A DNA stretch of 32,921 nucleotides from Sideroxydans sp. (GTDB lineage: Bacteria; Pseudomonadota; Gammaproteobacteria; Burkholderiales; Gallionellaceae): positions 1 through 32,921 of the forward strand of contig DAIDAJ010000056.1 in the NCBI GenBank assembly GCA_027310665.1, in the 5' to 3' direction. The translations under genes and the position numbers were made by a program. Positions 24,138 through 32,391 of the stretch are shown here, piece after piece. The notes under the pieces are model-generated. The model had not been told where the DNA came from. It saw only the letters and a list, made by a program, of their open reading frames with translations, and did no database searches. Numbering within the stretch: the stretch's first letter is position 1; each line of letters opens with the position of its first letter.

Positions 24138-26777
24138 TCACCCCAGCGATCTCTCCACAATCTCAAACACATCGCGCGATAGTCCCGTGTGGCTGCGTAG
24201 CATTTCCAGCGCGGCACGGGCGTGTCCCTGACGCGTGGGATCGAACCTGCGCCAGCGGTCGAAACAGCGTGCGAGGCGCGCCGCGACCTGGGGGTTGATG
24301 GCGTCGAGCTTGCGCGTCTGTTCGGCAAGGAAGCGGTAGCCGCTGCCGTCGGCAGCGTGGAAGCGCACGTGGTTGCTGCCAAAAGCGCGCAGCAGGGCGT
24401 AGACCTTGTTCGGGTTGCGCAGATCGAATGCGGGATGTGCGACCAGCCGTTCGACTTCCGCCAGCGTGCCGGAGCGGCGGCTGGTTGCCTGCACTTGCAG
24501 CCATTTGTCGATCACCAGCGCCTCGTCTTTCCAGCGTGCATAGAAAGCAGCCATGGCCTGCACGCGTTCTTCGCCTTCGCTCTGTGCCAGCACGCTCAGG
24601 GCGGCGAACTGATCCGTCATGTTGTCCGCAGTATCGAATTGTTTCTTCGCCAGTGCGCGCGTCTCTGTGCTATCCGTTTCGCACAGGTAGCCGAGACATA
24701 CATTGCGCAAAGCGCGGCGCGCGGCATCCTGAGGATCGGGGTGATAAACACCATTTGGCGCAAGCGACTCATAGCAGGCTCTGAATGCAGCGCCGAGTTG
24801 TTCTGCCAGGAAGCGGCGCAGGCCGTTGCGGGCGGCGTGCAGGGCGTCGGGATCGACAACGTCCAACTGTTCAGCCAGCGTTGCTTCGCCGGGCAGTGTC
24901 AACGCTTCCGCGGCGAAGGCCGGGTCTGTAGCGGATTCGGCCAGCACGCGCGCTGCCGCCTTAGCGAAGTCTGCCGGCCAGCTTGGCGTGCGGCCCGCGC
25001 CGATGGTGGCGGTGGCGGCAATGATCAGCTGGCTGGCCAAGCGCTGGCCGGCTTCGCAGCGGTTGAATGGATCGTTGTCATGCGCCAGCAAGTGGGCAAG
25101 CTCTGCTGCCGAGTAATCGAACTCGAGCACGACCGGCGCCGAGAAATCGCGCAGCAGCGAGGGCACGGGTGCAACGGCAACTTTCTCAAAGACAAATTCT
25201 TGCGCTGCGCTTTGCAACGACAGCACACGCTCGGTGGGCACGTTGCTGTCGCCAGCCATATGCAAGGGCAAGTCCTCTCCGTTCGGGCCGACCAGGCCAA
25301 CGGTGACAGGGATGTGGAATGGATGCTTGTCCGGCTGGCCATGTGTGGCGGCGCAGGACTGGCTCAGGCGCAATGTGTAGCGTTGCTTTGTTACATCGTA
25401 ACTGCCGGTGGCGCGCACGTGCGGCAAACCCGCCTGGTCGTACCAGCGCATGAATTGCTTGAGGTCGACGCCAGAGGCATCGGCCATCGCGGCGACAAAG
25501 TCGTCGCAAGTCACCGCCTGCCCATCGTGGCGTTCGAAATAAAGATCCATGCCACGACGGAAGGCGGGCTTGCCGATCAGGGTCTGGATCATGCGCACCA
25601 CCTCGGCGCCTTTTTGATAGACCGTGGCGGTGTAGAAGTTGTTGATCTCGATATACGACGCAGGCCGCACCGGATGCACCATGGGGCCGTTGTCTTCGGG
25701 GAATTGCGAGGCACGCAGGCCGCGCACTTCGCGTATGCGCGCTACCGAGCGGTTGTGCACATCGGCGCCGAATTGCTGGTCGCGAAAAACCGTCAACCCT
25801 TCCTTGAGCGATAGCTGGAACCAGTCGCGGCAGGTCACGCGGTTGCCGGTCCAGTTGTGGAAATACTCATGCGCCACCACCCGGTCGATGTTTTCATAAT
25901 CGACGTCGGTGGCAACGTCCGGCCGGGCCAGCACATACTTGGTGTTGAAGATGTTCAGTCCCTTGTTCTCCATCGCCCCCATGTTGAAGTCGCCAACGGC
26001 CACGATCATGTAAATGTCGAGATCGCATTCCAGCCCGAAAGTCTGCTCATCCCAATGCATCGCTTTCTTGAGCGCAGACATGGCGTGTTCGCATTGATCG
26101 AGCTTGCCGTGCTCGACGTAGATCGCCAGCTTCACATCGCGGCCCGACAGGGTGCGATAGCTGTCGCTCAACACATCGAGCTTGGCTGCGACCACCGCGA
26201 ACAGGTAGCAAGGCTTGGGGAAGGGGTCTTGCCACCTGGCCCAGTGACGGCCGCCCGATTCGTCACCACTATCCATCGGATTGCCGTTGGCCAGCAATTG
26301 CGGCAACGCTGCCTTGTCTGCGTGCAGCGTGACGGTGTAGCGCGACATGACATCCGGCCTGTCCTGGAACCAGGTGATGCGGCGAAAACCCTGCGCTTCG
26401 CACTGGGTGAAATAGCCGTTGGCCGAGCGGTAGAGACCGGAAAGGCGCGTGTTGCCATCGGGGTGGATGCGCGTCCGCGTCTCCAGGCGGAAGGCATCTG
26501 GAACATCGGGGAGGGTCAACTGGTCGGGGCTCAAATGGTAAAGATCAGGGGCCAGCTCCACGCCGTCGAGGCTGACGCGCAGCAATTCCAGTTCCTCGCC
26601 GTCCAACACCAGTGGCGCATTGGGCATGTGCGCCGCCGGATTGCGGCGCAGCGCCAACTGAGCGGTCACCAGGGCTTCTCCGCTGCGGAAATCGATGTCG
26701 ACATCGACCGTGTCGATCAGGAAAGGAGGTGGAGTGTAGTCGGCCAGGAGAGTGGTATGGGGAGTATGTTGGGTCAT
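24138..26777 (-). CDS. pepN: Aminopeptidase N (M1 family zinc metallopeptidase)
   Basis: The 879-residue enzyme starts at ATG 26777. The exopeptidase motif GAMEN is at 267-271, and the zinc site HEYFH at 303-307 with the third ligand E326 (LKEGLTVF). The order beta-saddle, catalytic thermolysin-like domain, small beta domain and long helical C-terminus fits E. coli PepN (870 residues), not the animal APN layout. It removes N-terminal residues from peptides in the cytosol, completing protein turnover. Ribosome site is weak. It is monocistronic and convergent with the DUF3309 gene. The long plus-strand frames over it are shadows. Confidence 0.97.
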   Translation of the reverse strand: MTQHTPHTTLLADYTPPPFLIDTVDVDIDFRSGEALVTAQLALRRNPAAHMPNAPLVLDGEELELLRVSLDGVELAPDLYHLSPDQLTLPDVPDAFRLETRTRIHPDGNTRLSGLYRSANGYFTQCEAQGFRRITWFQDRPDVMSRYTVTLHADKAALPQLLANGNPMDSGDESGGRHWARWQDPFPKPCYLFAVVAAKLDVLSDSYRTLSGRDVKLAIYVEHGKLDQCEHAMSALKKAMHWDEQTFGLECDLDIYMIVAVGDFNMGAMENKGLNIFNTKYVLARPDVATDVDYENIDRVVAHEYFHNWTGNRVTCRDWFQLSLKEGLTVFRDQQFGADVHNRSVARIREVRGLRASQFPEDNGPMVHPVRPASYIEINNFYTATVYQKGAEVVRMIQTLIGKPAFRRGMDLYFERHDGQAVTCDDFVAAMADASGVDLKQFMRWYDQAGLPHVRATGSYDVTKQRYTLRLSQSCAATHGQPDKHPFHIPVTVGLVGPNGEDLPLHMAGDSNVPTERVLSLQSAAQEFVFEKVAVAPVPSLLRDFSAPVVLEFDYSAAELAHLLAHDNDPFNRCEAGQRLASQLIIAATATIGAGRTPSWPADFAKAAARVLAESATDPAFAAEALTLPGEATLAEQLDVVDPDALHAARNGLRRFLAEQLGAAFRACYESLAPNGVYHPDPQDAARRALRNVCLGYLCETDSTETRALAKKQFDTADNMTDQFAALSVLAQSEGEERVQAMAAFYARWKDEALVIDKWLQVQATSRRSGTLAEVERLVAHPAFDLRNPNKVYALLRAFGSNHVRFHAADGSGYRFLAEQTRKLDAINPQVAARLARCFDRWRRFDPTRQGHARAALEMLRSHTGLSRDVFEIVERSLG

Positions 26778-26958
26778 GATGGGTTTACTTTACGGGAATG
26801 GGCGTAGTGTGACAGGAAAGGCAGGGGCAAGTCATCTGGTGCGAACTGCGGCCGAAATATTTCACACCATCACGCGACGCGATCAAGGATCAATTCAGGG
26901 ATTGTCATGAGACCATTAAAAGACTATATTTGGTTCGAGTAATTACAGGGATGAAATC

Positions 26959-27231
26959 ATGCGTTCAACCAACATCAAACCCATCAGCTACCTCAAGGCC
27001 AATGCCGCCGAGGTGCTAAAAGAACTGACAGAAAAACGCGAACCCTATTTGATCACGCAGAACGGCGAAGCCAGGGCGGTCATGCAAGACATTGCTTCCT
27101 ACGAAAACACCCAGGAAACACTGGCACTGCTCAAGATACTGGCGCTGGGCAACCAGGAGATCGAAGCAGGCAAAGTCAGCCCGGTGGCCGAAGTGGCACG
27201 TCGCCTTAAATCCAAGAATACGCAGATTTAG
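26959..27231 (+). CDS. Phd/YefM-type antitoxin
   Basis: The 90-residue protein begins MRSTNIKPISYLKANAAEVL, continues with LTEKREPYLITQNGEARAVMQDIASYENTQETL and ends with a charged helix. This is the Phd/YefM fold: an N-terminal DNA-binding, autoregulatory domain and a C-terminal segment that covers the toxin. The last codons (SKNTQI-stop) lie in a stretch resembling the flank of the repeat copy B that follows (aatacgcagattta against aaacgcagattaa elsewhere), so the natural C-terminus has probably been altered. The toxin gene follows after 122 bases instead of the usual close contact. Confidence 0.9.
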   Translation: MRSTNIKPISYLKANAAEVLKELTEKREPYLITQNGEARAVMQDIASYENTQETLALLKILALGNQEIEAGKVSPVAEVARRLKSKNTQI

Positions 27232-27329
27232 CCTCCCGTTCGTGGTGCACCCGCAAGGGGTAGGCCGTGACTGTAAGGGGCATGCGCCCCAACAGTACAC
27301 GCACAGCCTGTCGAACCATGAATGGGAGA
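27232..27329 (+). repeat. Palindrome-ended element, long form, copy B, between antitoxin and toxin
   Basis: The 98-bp unit is about 88% identical by eye to copy A (18393): cctcccgttcgtggt at the left end, the ACCC-GCAA-GGGGT and GGGGC-ATGC-GCCCC hairpins, then cctgtcgaaccatgaatgggag. The right-hand change (gggag for ggagga) mirrors the left (cccg for ccg), so the ends have kept their pairing. Confidence 0.88.
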
Positions 27330-27353
27330 CGACAAACAAATGAACACATCAAT

Positions 27354-27680
27354 ATGACTTTCAAAGTCTTGCTCACACAAGGTGCAGAGCGTGATCTGGA
27401 GAGCATCTACGACTACATCGCCGAGCACGACAGCCAGAAAAACGCAGACTTCGTGCTGGATAAGCTCCTGGAAGTTGTCGAAACACTGTCCGCTTTCCCC
27501 GAGCGCGGCACCCACCCAAAAGAACTGCTCGCGCTGGGTATCCGCGAATACCGCCAGGTACATTTCAAACCCTACCGCCTCATCTATCGGGTGACCGGCA
27601 AACAAGTATTCATCTACATCATCGCGGACGGACGGCGCGACATGCAGGCACTGCTGTCGCGCAGGATGCTTGGTGTGTAG
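27354..27680 (+). CDS. ParE/RelE-family toxin
   Basis: The start is placed at ATG 27354 (MTFKVLLTQGAERDLE), where the ParE/RelE fold begins; the frame stays open upstream through the repeat but that part is repeat sequence. The 108-residue product shows YDYIAEHDSQKNADFVLDKLLEVVETLSAFPERG and ELLALGIREYRQVHFKPYRLIYRVTGKQVFIYIIADGRRDMQALL, the family's conserved C-terminal strands. Targets are gyrase for ParE or ribosome-bound mRNA for RelE; sequence alone does not decide. A five-codon frame (ATG 27340 to TGA 27355-27357) overlaps the start as ATGA and may couple translation to it. Confidence 0.9.
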   Translation: MTFKVLLTQGAERDLESIYDYIAEHDSQKNADFVLDKLLEVVETLSAFPERGTHPKELLALGIREYRQVHFKPYRLIYRVTGKQVFIYIIADGRRDMQALLSRRMLGV

Positions 27681-27725
27681 CCAATTTGTGGCAGAGGAAC
27701 TGGAGCACCTGACGGTCTTGGTGAA

Positions 27726-27863
27726 GGTCTATGTTTTTTGGCATATAGGCGAGAAGGGGCGTTGCTGCTAGGCTTCGGTGCGAACGGGGAGGCAAATCGA
27801 ATTTGTACCTGGCGGTACCTTTGCGAATCAGAACCCCTTAATTTGGAATATCAAATCCCTTGA
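27726..27863 (+). repeat. Dispersed element, copy 3 (start codon lost)
   Basis: From ggt-cta-tgt the sequence follows copy 1 closely for 57 bases, with AGG where copy 1 has its ATG. The phase stays open to TGA 27861-27863. The tail (ending near ccccttaattt) is shorter than in copies 1 and 2. The remainder of 27681-27893 is the promoter of the next toxin. Confidence 0.65.
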
Positions 27864-27888
27864 ATATTGGTAACTCATACGTTACTAT
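27860..27888 (+). promoter_or_regulatory. Promoter and putative operator of the second toxin-antitoxin pair
   Basis: TTGAAT (27860-27865), 17 bases, then TACTAT (27883-27888). The inverted repeat GTAAC-N6-GTTAC (27870-27885) covers the spacer and reaches the -10 box, as expected for an autoregulatory site. The start codon follows only five bases after the -10 box, so the transcript may be leaderless. Confidence 0.5.
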
Positions 27889-27893
27889 TATAA

Positions 27894-28253
27894 ATGAAGA
27901 TCAAAGTCGAAGAATACCTTTGCCAAGATGGTACGAATCCATACAAGACATGGTTCGACGGACTTGATCCACAAGCCGCTGCCAAGATTGTTACTGCGAA
28001 ATTGCGTTTGGAACTTGGCAACACATCCAGCGTGAAATGGTTTGATGGCATCGGCGAATACGTCATCAATTGGGGGCCGGGATACCGTGTGTACCTTGCC
28101 AAAGATGGAGACACACTTATCATCTTGTTTGGCGGCGGAACTAAGCGCGGACAACAAAAAGATATTGAACGAGCAAAAGCATTGCACATCGAATACAAGG
28201 CACGAAAAAAAGCCAGGACTGCTGCAAGCAAGTCGGAAAAAACCAAGAGGTGA
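27894..28253 (+). CDS. RelE/HigB-like toxin (putative addiction module killer, TIGR02683 type)
   Basis: The 119-residue product reads [46 protein letters not shown], then [42 protein letters not shown]. The P-(F/Y)-x-x-W-(L/F)-D-G-L-D opening and GPGYR-V-Y, GG-x-K-x-x-Q-Q-x-D-I-x-x-A at the end are the hallmarks of this toxin subfamily, in which toxin precedes antitoxin, as here. Members are mRNA-cleaving or ribosome-directed by analogy. The C-terminal 20 residues are very basic and extend beyond the usual length. The antitoxin begins four bases after the stop. Confidence 0.92.
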   Translation: MKIKVEEYLCQDGTNPYKTWFDGLDPQAAAKIVTAKLRLELGNTSSVKWFDGIGEYVINWGPGYRVYLAKDGDTLIILFGGGTKRGQQKDIERAKALHIEYKARKKARTAASKSEKTKR

Positions 28254-28257
28254 ACAC

Positions 28258-28581
28258 ATGGCACTAACTCGAAATTTCAAGCAAACAGTGATCGAGCGCG
28301 TTGAGCGCGATCCCGCATTTGCCAAAGCACTGCTTGATGAAGCAGCCACCTTGTTTCTCCAGGACGAACCGGAAACAGCGCGCCTCATCCTGCGCGACCT
28401 CGTGAACGCGACATTAGGCTTCGAGCAACTGGCTGCGTTGACAGACAAGCCCAGCAAGAGTTTGCACCGCATGCTGTCTCCCAAAGGCAATCCAAGCATG
28501 GATAACCTCGCGGCTATCTTCGGTGCGATGCGTACCAACTTGAAGGTTGAACTTGAAGTACGTGCGGTGGAAGCGGCATAG
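28258..28581 (+). CDS. HigA-like helix-turn-helix antitoxin (TIGR02684 type)
   Basis: ATG 28258 lies four bases after the toxin stop, with AGAGG inside the toxin's end. The 107-residue protein has AFAKALLDEAATLFLQDEPETARLILRDLVNATLGFEQLAALTDKPSKSLHRMLSPKGNPSMDNLAAIFGAMRTNLKVEL. The Leu-rich first half and the H-T-H region, LAxLTxxxxxSLHRMLSxKGNPxxDNLxxI, match addiction module antidote proteins. It should bind the toxin and repress the promoter at 27860. Confidence 0.92.
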   Translation: MALTRNFKQTVIERVERDPAFAKALLDEAATLFLQDEPETARLILRDLVNATLGFEQLAALTDKPSKSLHRMLSPKGNPSMDNLAAIFGAMRTNLKVELEVRAVEAA

Positions 28582-28633
28582 GTTTTGAAAGGATCGATGG
28601 AGTCTGACCCCATTGATTCGGCTCCTTTAGTTA

Positions 28634-28963
28634 ATGAAAAAACTAATCCTCATAACCATACTCGTTGCCGTCGGCTGGCAGACCTACACAAAGAGCCAGC
28701 CCAGAGAAATTGCATCTGCCGATGCGCGGGAAGAAATACAAGTAGCCGACTCATCACGGCCAGCTCAATTGCCGGCCGACGAACCTGCGACTCCGGCACC
28801 TTACTCACCACCCGTCGAAACGACCTCATCCCATACCTACACCTGTGATGGACGAACTTACTGCTCGCAAATGCACTCCTGCGAAGAAGCGACATTCTTC
28901 CTGCGCAATTGTCCGGGTGTGAAGATGGACGGAAACAATGACGGTGGGCTATCGGTACCATAA
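28634..28963 (+). CDS. Membrane-anchored Excalibur-like protein with an altered end
   Basis: The 109-residue product has an N-terminal membrane anchor or signal (MKKLILITILVAVGWQTYTK), a Pro/Ala/Glu-rich linker of about 45 residues, and a Cys-rich domain, YTCDGRTYCSQMHSCEEATFFLRNCPGVKMDGNNDGG. This is the Excalibur domain, which normally ends D-x-D-G-(V/I)-P-C-E with a last Cys. Here it ends GGLSVP-stop, so the terminal Cys and Glu are missing while the Asp-rich calcium loop is mostly present. The domain may be truncated by mutation or a local variant. Ribosome site is poor. Confidence 0.8.
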   Translation: MKKLILITILVAVGWQTYTKSQPREIASADAREEIQVADSSRPAQLPADEPATPAPYSPPVETTSSHTYTCDGRTYCSQMHSCEEATFFLRNCPGVKMDGNNDGGLSVP

Positions 28964-28968
28964 TTCAA

Positions 28969-29262
28969 ATGAAAGAGGTTGACGATATAGTGGTCGCTAG
29001 CTTATTGAAAATATGTACTGAGAATATAGACGATTCAGTTAAGGCAATGGCGTTTATCGCTGTCGCCAAACTTGGTGACGTTGATCGCCAGAAAACTGTT
29101 GCCGATGCAATAGGAAAAATACATTCGATTTACCTGAGGGGTGCCATTCTCTTCTCGGCCAGATATATGCACAAAGCTGTCAGAAAAAATGTAATCGACC
29201 TACTGGAGAACACTGATCCAATGCTTTCGATGATTGCCAAATCAGTGAAGAAGCACGCATAG
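28969..29262 (+). CDS. Small helical protein, perhaps HEAT-like, unknown
   Basis: The 97-residue frame starts at ATG 28969, five bases after the previous stop. The product is helical throughout: VVASLLKICTENIDDSVKAMAFIAVAKLGDVDRQKTVADAIGKIHSIYLRGAILFSARYMHKAVRKNVIDLL. The spacing of helices and the D-D-S-V-K-A-M-A-F-I-A-V-A-K-L-G-D stretch recall HEAT repeats. It is AT-rich compared with its neighbours, which suggests recent acquisition or that it is the end of a larger lost gene. Nothing supports a specific function. Confidence 0.55.
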   Translation: MKEVDDIVVASLLKICTENIDDSVKAMAFIAVAKLGDVDRQKTVADAIGKIHSIYLRGAILFSARYMHKAVRKNVIDLLENTDPMLSMIAKSVKKHA

Positions 29263-29397
29263 TATTAAAGCTTTAGCAATAACTTGCACTGAGTATTATT
29301 TTGGGTTCATTCGTAGAAATTCGAATCCAAATTGAACTCTTTTCTCTTTGCGTAACTAGACCAACTTGGCATAATCCGCCCCTCGCAAATTCCACCC

Positions 29398-29423
29398 ATA
29401 GACCTCTCCCCGCAGAGGTCTAT
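29398..29423. terminator. Perfect 10-bp hairpin 30 bases before tex
   Basis: ATAGACCTCT-CCCCGC-AGAGGTCTAT (29398-29423) is a perfect stem-loop followed by TTAATCT, a weak T-rich end. It may terminate the upstream small gene, or act as an attenuator in the tex leader if the promoter lies before it. Confidence 0.6.
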
Positions 29424-29452
29424 TTAATCTAGTAACTCGTAATAACCAATCT

Positions 29453-31828
29453 ATGCTCCCATCCATCGAACAACGCCTTGCCGCCGAGATCGCGGCCAAA
29501 CCTGCTCAAATCGCTGCTGCCATTGCCTTGCTGGACGAGGGGGCGACGGTGCCTTTTATATCGCGCTATCGCAAGGAGGCGACGGGCGGCCTGGACGATA
29601 CGCAGTTGCGTTTGCTGGAAGACCGGCTGCGTTATCTGCGCGAGCTGGAAGAACGGCGCGAGGCCATCATTGCCTCGATCACCGAGCAGGGCAAGATGAC
29701 ACCGGAGCTGTTGAAGGCGGTTTCGTTGGCCACCGACAAGACGCATCTGGAAGATCTGTATCTGCCGTACAAGCCGAAGCGCCGCACCAAGGCGCAGATC
29801 GCGCTGGAGGCGGGGTTGGAGCCGTTGGCAAATGACTTACTGGCGAATCCGACACTGAATCCGGAAGAGGAGGCGGCCAAGTATCTGCGCGATCCATTCA
29901 CCAGCGAGGCGGGCGACGCCAACCCCGGCGTGGCGGATACCAAGGCGGCGCTGGATGGCGCGCGGCAGATCTTGATGGAGCGCTTTGCCGAGGATGCGGG
30001 CCTGCTGCAATCGCTGCGCGAATATGTGCAGGAACACGGCGTGGTGCAGTCCAAGGTGCTGGAAGGCAAGAACGACGCGGCGGAAAAGTATGCCGACTAT
30101 TTCGATTATTCCGAATCCATCAACACCATTCCTTCGCACCGCGCGCTGGCGGTGTTGCGCGGCCGGCGCGAGGAGATGCTGGATGTGCAGTTGCGCCTGG
30201 ATAGCGAGGAAGAGAAGCCGACCTGGGCCTCGCCGCACAATCCGTGCGAGATGCGCATCGCCAGCCGCTTCAACATCAAGGACATGAACCGCCCGGCCGA
30301 CCGCTGGCTGATGGACACCGCGCGCTGGACCTGGCGCGTGAAGAGCTTCATGCATCTGGAGTCGGAACTGATGGGCGCACTGCGCGCCAAGGCTGAGACC
30401 GAAGCCATCAATGTGTTCGCACGCAACCTGAAGGCGCTGCTGCTGGCCGCACCGGCCGGGCCGCGCGTGACCATGGGGCTGGACCCCGGCATCCGCACCG
30501 GCGTGAAAGTGGCGGTGGTGGACGAGACCGGCAAGGTGGTGGATACCGCCACCATCTATCCGCACCAGCCGCGCAATGATTGGGATGGGTCGCTGCACAC
30601 GCTGGCGCAACTGGCCGAGAAGCACCGCGTGGCGGTGATCTCCATCGGCAACGGCACGGCCTCGCGCGAGACGGACAAGCTGGCGCGCGACCTCATCAAG
30701 CTGCGCCCCGAACTAAAGATGACAAGTATTGTTGTATCCGAAGCAGGCGCGTCGGTGTATTCCGCTTCCGAATTCGCCTCCAAGGAATTGCCGGAACTGG
30801 ATGTCAGCTTGCGCGGTGCGGTGTCCATCGCGCGCCGCCTGCAAGACCCGCTGGCCGAACTGGTGAAGATCGATCCCAAGTCCATCGGCGTGGGCCAATA
30901 CCAGCACGACGTGAGCCAGTTCCAGTTGGCGCGTTCGCTGGATGCGGTGGTGGAAGATTGCGTCAACGCCGTGGGCGTGGACGTGAACACGGCGTCGGTG
31001 CCTTTGCTGGCGCGCGTTTCCGGCTTGAGCAGCAGCGTGGCGCAGGCCATCGTGAACCAGCGCGACCTGAAAGGCAGGTTCAGCACCCGTGCCGAACTGC
31101 GCGAAGTGCCGCGCCTGGGCGACAAGACCTTTGAACAGGCGGCTGGCTTTTTGCGCATCATGGGCGGCAACGATCCGCTTGATGCCTCGGCGGTGCACCC
31201 CGAATCGTACCCGCTGGTTAAGCGCATCCTTGAAGACATCAAGCAGGACATTAAAGGCCTGATCGGCAACAGCAACCTGCTGAAGTCGCTCAGTCCTTCC
31301 AAATATCAGGACGAGAAGTTCGGCATCCCGACCATCAGCGATATTTTGAAAGAACTGGAAAAGCCCGGCCGCGACCCTCGCCCCGAGTTCGTCGCCGCGG
31401 TGTTCAAGGAAGGCGTGGAAGCATTGTCCGATTTGAAACCGGACATGATCCTGGAAGGCGTGGTCACCAACGTGGCGGCGTTCGGCGCATTCGTGGACAT
31501 CGGTGTGCATCAGGATGGATTGGTGCACATCTCGGCGCTCTCCAACAACTTCGTCAAGGATCCGCACACGGTGGTGAAGGCGGGGCAGATCGTGAAGGTG
31601 AAGGTGCTGGAAGTGGATGAGAAGCGGAAACGCATCGCGCTGACGATGCGGCTGACGGATGTTGCGGCGCAGGCGGGTGGCAACAAGCCGGAAGCTTCAG
31701 CGCAACGCGAGCCGCGGGACAATCGCGGGCAGGGTAAACCTTCTGGTGGCAAGCCTGCCAACCGTGCTCCGGCGCAAGCACCGATGGGCGGGGCGATGGC
31801 GGCGGCGTTTGCGAAACTGAAAGGTTAA
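29453..31828 (+). CDS. tex: Tex, RNA-binding transcription accessory protein
   Basis: The 791-residue protein has the full Tex layout: N-terminal helical region ([36 protein letters not shown] and [21 protein letters not shown]), a YqgF-like RuvC fold domain ([32 protein letters not shown]), helix-hairpin-helix motifs ([27 protein letters not shown]), and a C-terminal S1 domain ([29 protein letters not shown]). A Gly/Pro/Gln-rich tail ends it. Tex binds nucleic acid and RNA polymerase and aids transcription processes; length is typical. Ribosome site before ATG 29453 is weak. It is followed by a repeat-rich non-coding region. Confidence 0.97.
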   Translation: MLPSIEQRLAAEIAAKPAQIAAAIALLDEGATVPFISRYRKEATGGLDDTQLRLLEDRLRYLRELEERREAIIASITEQGKMTPELLKAVSLATDKTHLEDLYLPYKPKRRTKAQIALEAGLEPLANDLLANPTLNPEEEAAKYLRDPFTSEAGDANPGVADTKAALDGARQILMERFAEDAGLLQSLREYVQEHGVVQSKVLEGKNDAAEKYADYFDYSESINTIPSHRALAVLRGRREEMLDVQLRLDSEEEKPTWASPHNPCEMRIASRFNIKDMNRPADRWLMDTARWTWRVKSFMHLESELMGALRAKAETEAINVFARNLKALLLAAPAGPRVTMGLDPGIRTGVKVAVVDETGKVVDTATIYPHQPRNDWDGSLHTLAQLAEKHRVAVISIGNGTASRETDKLARDLIKLRPELKMTSIVVSEAGASVYSASEFASKELPELDVSLRGAVSIARRLQDPLAELVKIDPKSIGVGQYQHDVSQFQLARSLDAVVEDCVNAVGVDVNTASVPLLARVSGLSSSVAQAIVNQRDLKGRFSTRAELREVPRLGDKTFEQAAGFLRIMGGNDPLDASAVHPESYPLVKRILEDIKQDIKGLIGNSNLLKSLSPSKYQDEKFGIPTISDILKELEKPGRDPRPEFVAAVFKEGVEALSDLKPDMILEGVVTNVAAFGAFVDIGVHQDGLVHISALSNNFVKDPHTVVKAGQIVKVKVLEVDEKRKRIALTMRLTDVAAQAGGNKPEASAQREPRDNRGQGKPSGGKPANRAPAQAPMGGAMAAAFAKLKG

Positions 31829-31848
31829 AGAAAATCCGTTCGCCCAGA

Positions 31849-31979
31849 GGTCTGAGCGCCGTTCCTTCCTTCGACCGGCTCAGGACGAACGGGATTGGGG
31901 ACTGCGGTGTTTCTAGAATTGAAGGGTTGATGAATAAAAAAACCGTTCGCCCAGAGCCTGTCGAAGGGTGAATGCCCAT
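31849..31979 (+). repeat. 131-bp repeat unit, first copy
   Basis: Begins ggtctgagcgccgttcc and ends gtgaatgcccat. Contains two facing palindromic half-sites, ttcgaccggctcaggacgaa and ttcgcccagagcctgtcgaa, with a non-palindromic AT-rich centre (attgaagggttgatgaataa) between. Second copy 176 bases further on. Confidence 0.9.
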
Positions 31980-32024
31980 GGGGGTGATGATCCTCAAGAT
32001 TCTGCGGCGAGGGGAGTGTCCGTC

Positions 32025-32155
32025 GGTCTGAGCGCCGTTCCTTCCTTCGACCGGCTCAGGACGAACGGGATTGGGGGCTGCGGTGTTTCTAAAATTGAAG
32101 AGTTAATAAATAAAAAAGCCGTTCGCCCAGAGCCTGTCGAAGGGTGAACGCCCAT
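32025..32155 (+). repeat. 131-bp repeat unit, second copy
   Basis: Same length and order as 31849-31979, with few differences (for example gggggctgcgg for ggggactgcgg, and gaacgcccat for gaatgcccat at the end). The remaining 31829-32391 carries no gene; 45 bases of unique sequence separate the copies. Confidence 0.9.
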
Positions 32156-32282
32156 TCCGGCCGCAAGCAGAATAATAAAATAATCAATTTGTTACAAAGT
32201 ATTCCCACCAGGACCTTGGCGGTGAATCCAACCCCTTCGAGTTCCATGAATAAACAAAATAAATGAATAGACAGGCTAATTA

Positions 32283-32308
32283 GTCAGGCATACGATGCCT
32301 GACGTTTT
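32283..32308 (+). terminator. Hairpin in the leader of the desaturase gene
   Basis: GTCAGGCAT-ACG-ATGCCTGAC (32283-32303) is a perfect 9-bp stem followed by GTTTTCC. It may be a terminator, or a regulatory hairpin, since the desaturase starts 84 bases later. Near-identical repeats of this hairpin were not seen elsewhere in the window. Confidence 0.6.
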
Positions 32309-32391
32309 CCGATTCAAACCTATTCGCCGCTGCCTCTCCGAGGATCTTGTAGTCAGCAACGTGCGGAGTTTTTTGTAAAGGCGGCATCAGT

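Noticed and set aside
24222-25814. 530-codon open frame on the plus strand inside pepN
   Set aside because: It is antisense to the zinc-site and GAMEN-bearing pepN gene; composition is that of a shadow.
17095-27329. Repeat copies as a CRISPR array
   Set aside because: Copies are far apart, in both orientations and of different lengths, with no regular spacers and no cas genes.
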